Below the pieces are notes generated by a model. It ran no database searches and was not told where the DNA came from. It was given only the letters and a program-made list of their open reading frames with translations. From Natronosalvus rutilus (GTDB lineage Archaea > Halobacteriota > Halobacteria > Halobacteriales > Natrialbaceae): 64,000 bases of DNA. The stretch covers positions 1,155,451 to 1,219,450 of the forward strand of contig NZ_CP100355.1 in the NCBI RefSeq assembly GCF_024204665.1. The letters run 5' to 3'. The position numbers and the translations under genes are program-made. The first letter of the stretch is position 1, and each line of letters starts with the position of its first letter. Of the stretch, positions 60,939-64,000 are shown one piece after another.

Positions 60939-61756
60939 AGCGCTACCTTGCCGTCGTGAATCTCAGTCAGTGTCACGAACTTGTACCCTCTCGTCCGAAG
61001 GTAGCGAACGAGCGTTTTAAAGAGTTTGATAGAGTTACCTAGATTTCGCTTGTGGATCTGGCGTAATGGCGTCGACAGGTTGTCGTGAGACGCCGTCCGA
61101 TAGAAGTCCTGAAGGTGAGAGTCAATTACGACGACGTTCGGAAGTGGGACGTACTTGAACGACCGGAGATACGGCCGACCGAGGAGTTTTACGTAACTCT
61201 GAGAGATTGGGAGCCGAACCCCAGGAATGGCACCGATCGGATACTCCACGATCTGTTCGGTTCCTGGCGGCGAATATGGATGCAGCGGTTTGTCGAGATT
61301 GCTATAGATCCCTGGTCGAAACGACGGAAAAATGCTCGAATCAAATTCGAATCCGACAGAATCGAGGTGACGAATTTCTCCAGGCTCGATATTTCCCTGT
61401 GGCGCTCGGTATCCTCGGGGTTTTTTCTTGAAGAAAGATTCGAACGCATCGATCCCTTTCGCGACCTCTTCCTCGAAATCGTAACTCTTTGTAATGTCAT
61501 GGCTGTAAGAATGGAGATGAAATTCAGAGTCTAACTTATCTTGTAGCAAAGCGACATCTTCAGGGAATTTCTCCAGCGTCTTTCCGACTGCGAATACGGT
61601 GACTGGGATATCAAGTGAAGAGACGAGTTCAATGAACTCATCAATGTACTCGAAGGTGAGGTGATCGAAACCAGGTTCGTTGAAGTACCAGTCATCTTCT
61701 AAATCCAGTGTAAAACACGCTAAGCGCATCTCAGGAGCCAATTTTCGTTTGACCAT
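60935..61756 (-). CDS. polysaccharide deacetylase (NodB family)
   Basis: A 273-residue protein. Seen: LACFTLDLEDDWYF (Asp-Asp metal/base motif), FHLHSYSHDITKSY with the zinc HxxxH-type pair, and PRGYRAPQGNI. No signal peptide, so it acts in the cytoplasm, on nucleotide- or lipid-linked sugars. Known: NodB enzymes remove N-acetyl groups. A free amino group would be the substrate for the formyltransferase encoded next to it. ATG at 61756 was chosen; a GTG two codons upstream overlaps the GT2 stop. Confidence 0.88.
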   Translation of the reverse strand: MVKRKLAPEMRLACFTLDLEDDWYFNEPGFDHLTFEYIDEFIELVSSLDIPVTVFAVGKTLEKFPEDVALLQDKLDSEFHLHSYSHDITKSYDFEEEVAKGIDAFESFFKKKPRGYRAPQGNIEPGEIRHLDSVGFEFDSSIFPSFRPGIYSNLDKPLHPYSPPGTEQIVEYPIGAIPGVRLPISQSYVKLLGRPYLRSFKYVPLPNVVVIDSHLQDFYRTASHDNLSTPLRQIHKRNLGNSIKLFKTLVRYLRTRGYKFVTLTEIHDGKVAL

Positions 61757-61758
61757 GA

Positions 61759-62778
61759 TCACCGAATCCAGGTCGTCAAAATCGTCCGCGTCAATCCAAC
61801 GGCATAGCCGAACTGGGGCTTTTTCGTCTCGCCAGCCTGGCGGGCTTCGATCGTGATGGGCACTTCCTTGATGCGAAGGCCGTTCTTGCGCGCTTCGATG
61901 ATCAACTCGGGGGCGCTAAACCGCTCTTCGGTCAGTTGCATCTCCTCGAGGCGAGAGCCTCGGATCGCTCGATAGCCGTTCGTACAGTCGGTGATCTCCG
62001 CTTTCGTCAGAAGGTTAATCAGCCACGTGAACGCCCAGATCCCGCTCTCGCGAACGAGACTGTTACCCGAGCGATTATCACCCTTGTACCGCGAGCCCAT
62101 GACGTAGTCGGCCTCCCCATTGATAACGGGTGCCACCAACGCTTCGAGTTCCTCAACAGGGTGCTGGCCGTCGCCGTCCATCGTGACGACGATCGACGCC
62201 CCCTGTTCACGGGCGATGTGGAAGCCCGTTTTCAGGGCACCGCCCTGACCCTGGTTGATCGGGTGTTCGACAACCATCGCCCCGTTTCGCCTGGCGTTTT
62301 TGACGGTATCATCCGTCGAGCCATCGGAGACGACCAGCGGCTGGACGACGTAGCCATGGATGCGTTCTGGCAATTGCTCGACGACCGAGCGAATCGTTTG
62401 ACCCTCGTTGTACGCCGGGATCACGATGAAGATCGTGCGTTCGCCACCGTCGGTCTGGGGAGCCTGACTCGCCGAAATGTTCCGAACGAGATCCGACAGT
62501 CGTTCGTTTGTCTCCCGAATCGTGACGAGTAAGTAGAGAATAATCGCGAGCGTCGTCAGGTGCGCAAGCAGCGCCAACAGGACGAATCGCTGATTGATAT
62601 CAAGGACCGTCCCCAGGAGATCGTACAGCCCAGGTAGAATAACGAAGGTCAAAATACCGGCTGCAAGCCCCCCTGCGATGAGCAGGTCGGTCTTGATAAA
62701 CTGTGTTCGATATCGATTGAATCCCCAACCGAGAAGCGCTACGGCGATGCCTGTGAGCGCGACTGTCACTACGTCCAT
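61759..62778 (-). CDS. GT2 glycosyltransferase fused to an N-terminal DUF2304 membrane domain
   Basis: A 339-residue protein. Seen: N-terminal DUF2304-like helices (MDVVTVALTGIAVALLGWGF ... LLALLAHLTTLAIILYLLV, residues 1-90), then a GT2 catalytic domain with VIPAYNEGQTI, SDGSTDDTVKNARR and VTMDGDGQHPVEELEA (DxD), CTNGYRAIRG, and an IKEVPITIEARQAGETKKP end. Known: DUF2304 and dolichol-phosphate-mannose-synthase-like GT2s are often neighbours; here they are joined. Inferred: transfer of a sugar to polyprenyl/dolichyl phosphate at the membrane. First gene of the leftward glycan operon (62778 to 57834). Confidence 0.88.
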   Translation of the reverse strand: MDVVTVALTGIAVALLGWGFNRYRTQFIKTDLLIAGGLAAGILTFVILPGLYDLLGTVLDINQRFVLLALLAHLTTLAIILYLLVTIRETNERLSDLVRNISASQAPQTDGGERTIFIVIPAYNEGQTIRSVVEQLPERIHGYVVQPLVVSDGSTDDTVKNARRNGAMVVEHPINQGQGGALKTGFHIAREQGASIVVTMDGDGQHPVEELEALVAPVINGEADYVMGSRYKGDNRSGNSLVRESGIWAFTWLINLLTKAEITDCTNGYRAIRGSRLEEMQLTEERFSAPELIIEARKNGLRIKEVPITIEARQAGETKKPQFGYAVGLTRTILTTWIR

Positions 62779-62961
62779 ATGAGCCCCCTATCTGATTTTC
62801 CTTGCATGCTCCTGCGAAATCCTACAACATATTGTTATGTTAATCCTCGGTTAAAGCCCTGTCGGTCATCTCATCAATATATGTTTTCTGGTTATCTAGA
62901 CAGTTAATGGTAACATACTGGTTTTCAGGCCTGACCGATAATGACACCGTCATTGAAGCAA

Positions 62962-62996
62962 CAAGTTTTTGAACCGGTCAAGTCATTCAAAACTTG
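62962..62996. promoter_or_regulatory. imperfect inverted repeat upstream of the sqdB-like gene
   Basis: CAAGTTTTTGAA (62962-62973) and TTCAAAACTTG (62986-62996) are reverse complements apart from one extra T, separated by 12 bases, and the second arm ends seven bases before the ATG at 63004. This could be an operator or a translation-inhibiting stem in a leader. Confidence 0.45.
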
Positions 62997-63003
62997 AGTA
63001 ACC

Positions 63004-64000
63004 ATGACGATACTCCTCACTGGCGCGGATGGCTACCTCGGGTGGCCGACCGCGCTTCGCATTGCATCGCGAACTGATGACCGCGTCGTCCTCGTCGACA
63101 ACCTCGCTCGCCGGGCGTGGGTCGAAGAGGTCGGCAGCACGAGCGCCACGCCCGTCGCCGAGCCGGCCGAGCGTCTCGAGGCTGCCCGCGACGTACATGA
63201 TCTGCACAACCTCTCGTTCGTCGAGGGCGACCTCACGGACAAGGCGTTCGTCGACGAACTCCTCTCGGTCCACGAACCTGAGACGATCGTCCACACGGCC
63301 GCCCAGCCCTCGGCGCCGTACTCCCAGATCAACGGCGAGCGCGCGAACTACACCCAGCACAACAACATGCAGGCGACGCGCAACCTGCTGTGGGGGCTCG
63401 AAGAACACGACCTGACTGACACACACTTCGTCGAGACGACGACGACCGGCGTCTACGGCGCCCCGGTGTTCCCAATCCCCGAGGGTGGGGCAACGATGGA
63501 GAACCAGGGCGAACGCGACGAAGTTCCCTACCCCGCAATGGCGGGCTCGTGGTATCACCTCACCAAGAGCCATGACGCGGCGAATATGCGCCTCGCACAC
63601 AAGCAGTTCGACATCCCGATCTCCGATGTGAGAACCGCCATCATCTATGGGACCGAAACCGACGAGACGGCCGCCGACGAACGGCTGGCGACCCGGTTTG
63701 ACTTCGATTACTACTTCGGCGTCGTTGCCCACCGCTTCTGTGCCCAGGCGATCGCTGGCTACCCGATGACCGTCTACGGCAAGGGCGAGCAGCGCAAACC
63801 CTTCATCAGCCTCGAGGACGCCGTCGAGGGCCTGACTGAAGTCGCCCTGGCCGACCCGGACGACCGGCCGGCCGACCACGTCGTCTATAACCAGGTCACG
63901 CGCGCGATCAGCATCGTCGAGATCGCCGAGACGATCGCCGACGTCTCCGATGAGTTCGACCTCGACGTCGCCGTCGAGCATTTCGAGAACCCCCGCGACG
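63004..64000 (+). CDS. UDP-sulfoquinovose synthase-like NAD-dependent enzyme, 3'-partial
   Basis: The frame runs off the right edge (>332 residues). Seen: TGADGYLGWPTALRIASR (Rossmann glycine motif), TTTTGVYGAP (active-site Thr region), AGSWYHLTKSHDAANMRLAH with the Y-H-L-x-K catalytic pair as in SQD1, and YGKGEQRKPFISLEDAV. Known: SQD1 and the archaeal Agl3 convert UDP-glucose plus sulfite to UDP-sulfoquinovose; YHL(S/T)K and the TTxxGVYG block separate them from ordinary epimerases. Inferred: makes a sulfonated sugar donor for glycans or glycolipids. Composition is GC-rich and chromosome-like. Divergent from the GT2 operon. Confidence 0.87.
   Translation, partial: MTILLTGADGYLGWPTALRIASRTDDRVVLVDNLARRAWVEEVGSTSATPVAEPAERLEAARDVHDLHNLSFVEGDLTDKAFVDELLSVHEPETIVHTAAQPSAPYSQINGERANYTQHNNMQATRNLLWGLEEHDLTDTHFVETTTTGVYGAPVFPIPEGGATMENQGERDEVPYPAMAGSWYHLTKSHDAANMRLAHKQFDIPISDVRTAIIYGTETDETAADERLATRFDFDYYFGVVAHRFCAQAIAGYPMTVYGKGEQRKPFISLEDAVEGLTEVALADPDDRPADHVVYNQVTRAISIVEIAETIADVSDEFDLDVAVEHFENPRD

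Noticed and set aside
62983..63981. 332-residue reverse ORF at the right edge
   Set aside because: The plus strand carries the SQD1-like enzyme with catalytic motifs; the reverse frame is its shadow.
1..64000. Search for tRNA, rRNA and CRISPR arrays
   Set aside because: I saw no cloverleaf with a GGTTCGAATCC-type T arm outside coding DNA, no rRNA stretch and no regularly spaced direct repeats. A tRNAscan or CRISPR finder run would settle it.

Overview
The window is from a halophilic archaeon (class Halobacteria). The evidence is an acidic proteome, many short overlapping operons, archaeal TATA boxes close to start codons, and typical haloarchaeal families: HalOD1, bacterio-opsin-activator HTH, DUF7344-type regulators, PGF-CTERM surface proteins, Orc1/Cdc6, and IS200/IS605-type TnpB elements. 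The genus cannot be fixed from the sequence alone. I saw no tRNA, rRNA or CRISPR array.

Layout. 1-3.4 kb: the 3' part of a Na+/H+ antiporter with two universal-stress domains, a winged-helix regulator and a cysteine-synthase-like enzyme. 3.4-11.7 kb: a cell-surface cluster of three large secreted proteins with PKD, PGF-pre-PGF and CARDB-like domains, plus a type IV pilin-like protein. 11.7-22.6 kb: accessory DNA with small regulators, two tiny zinc-ribbon proteins, a MNT nucleotidyltransferase whose HEPN partner gene is broken by a mobile-element insertion, DoxX, a Tat/lipobox lipoprotein, several gene relics, and many solitary IS200/IS605-type ends. 22.9-25.5 kb: a TnpB-only element and a decayed IS630-type transposase.

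25.5-33 kb: a complete peptide-type ABC importer (binding protein, two permeases, two ATPases) ending in a C45 acyltransferase/amidase, all in one tightly overlapped operon. 33.5-34.9 kb: a second TnpB element with a complete RuvC site. 35.4-42.2 kb: an acyl-CoA catabolic region. An AtuA-like/DUF4387 pair faces a thiolase/DUF35 pair, a CoA-transferase and a glutaryl-CoA-dehydrogenase-like enzyme, with an IclR regulator. Together these suggest activation and oxidation of a short dicarboxylic or branched acid.

42.2-49.3 kb: a plasmid- or virus-like module. It has a gene-poor A+T-rich leader, an Orc1/Cdc6 initiator, a helix-turn-helix/coiled-coil protein, a four-gene overlapping operon and, across an operator-rich divergent promoter, a small acidic protein followed by a C2H2-HNH nuclease. 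49-64 kb: a surface-glycan (N-glycosylation-type) island. It holds a ROK sugar kinase with a decayed partial duplicate next to it, a nucleotide-sugar epimerase, a Wzx-like flippase, an AlkP-type phosphodiesterase, a large membrane protein, four glycosyltransferases, a sugar formyltransferase, a polysaccharide deacetylase and, running off the window, a UDP-sulfoquinovose-synthase-like enzyme. The middle of the island (about 51.7-59 kb) is clearly richer in A+T than its surroundings, which fits lateral acquisition.
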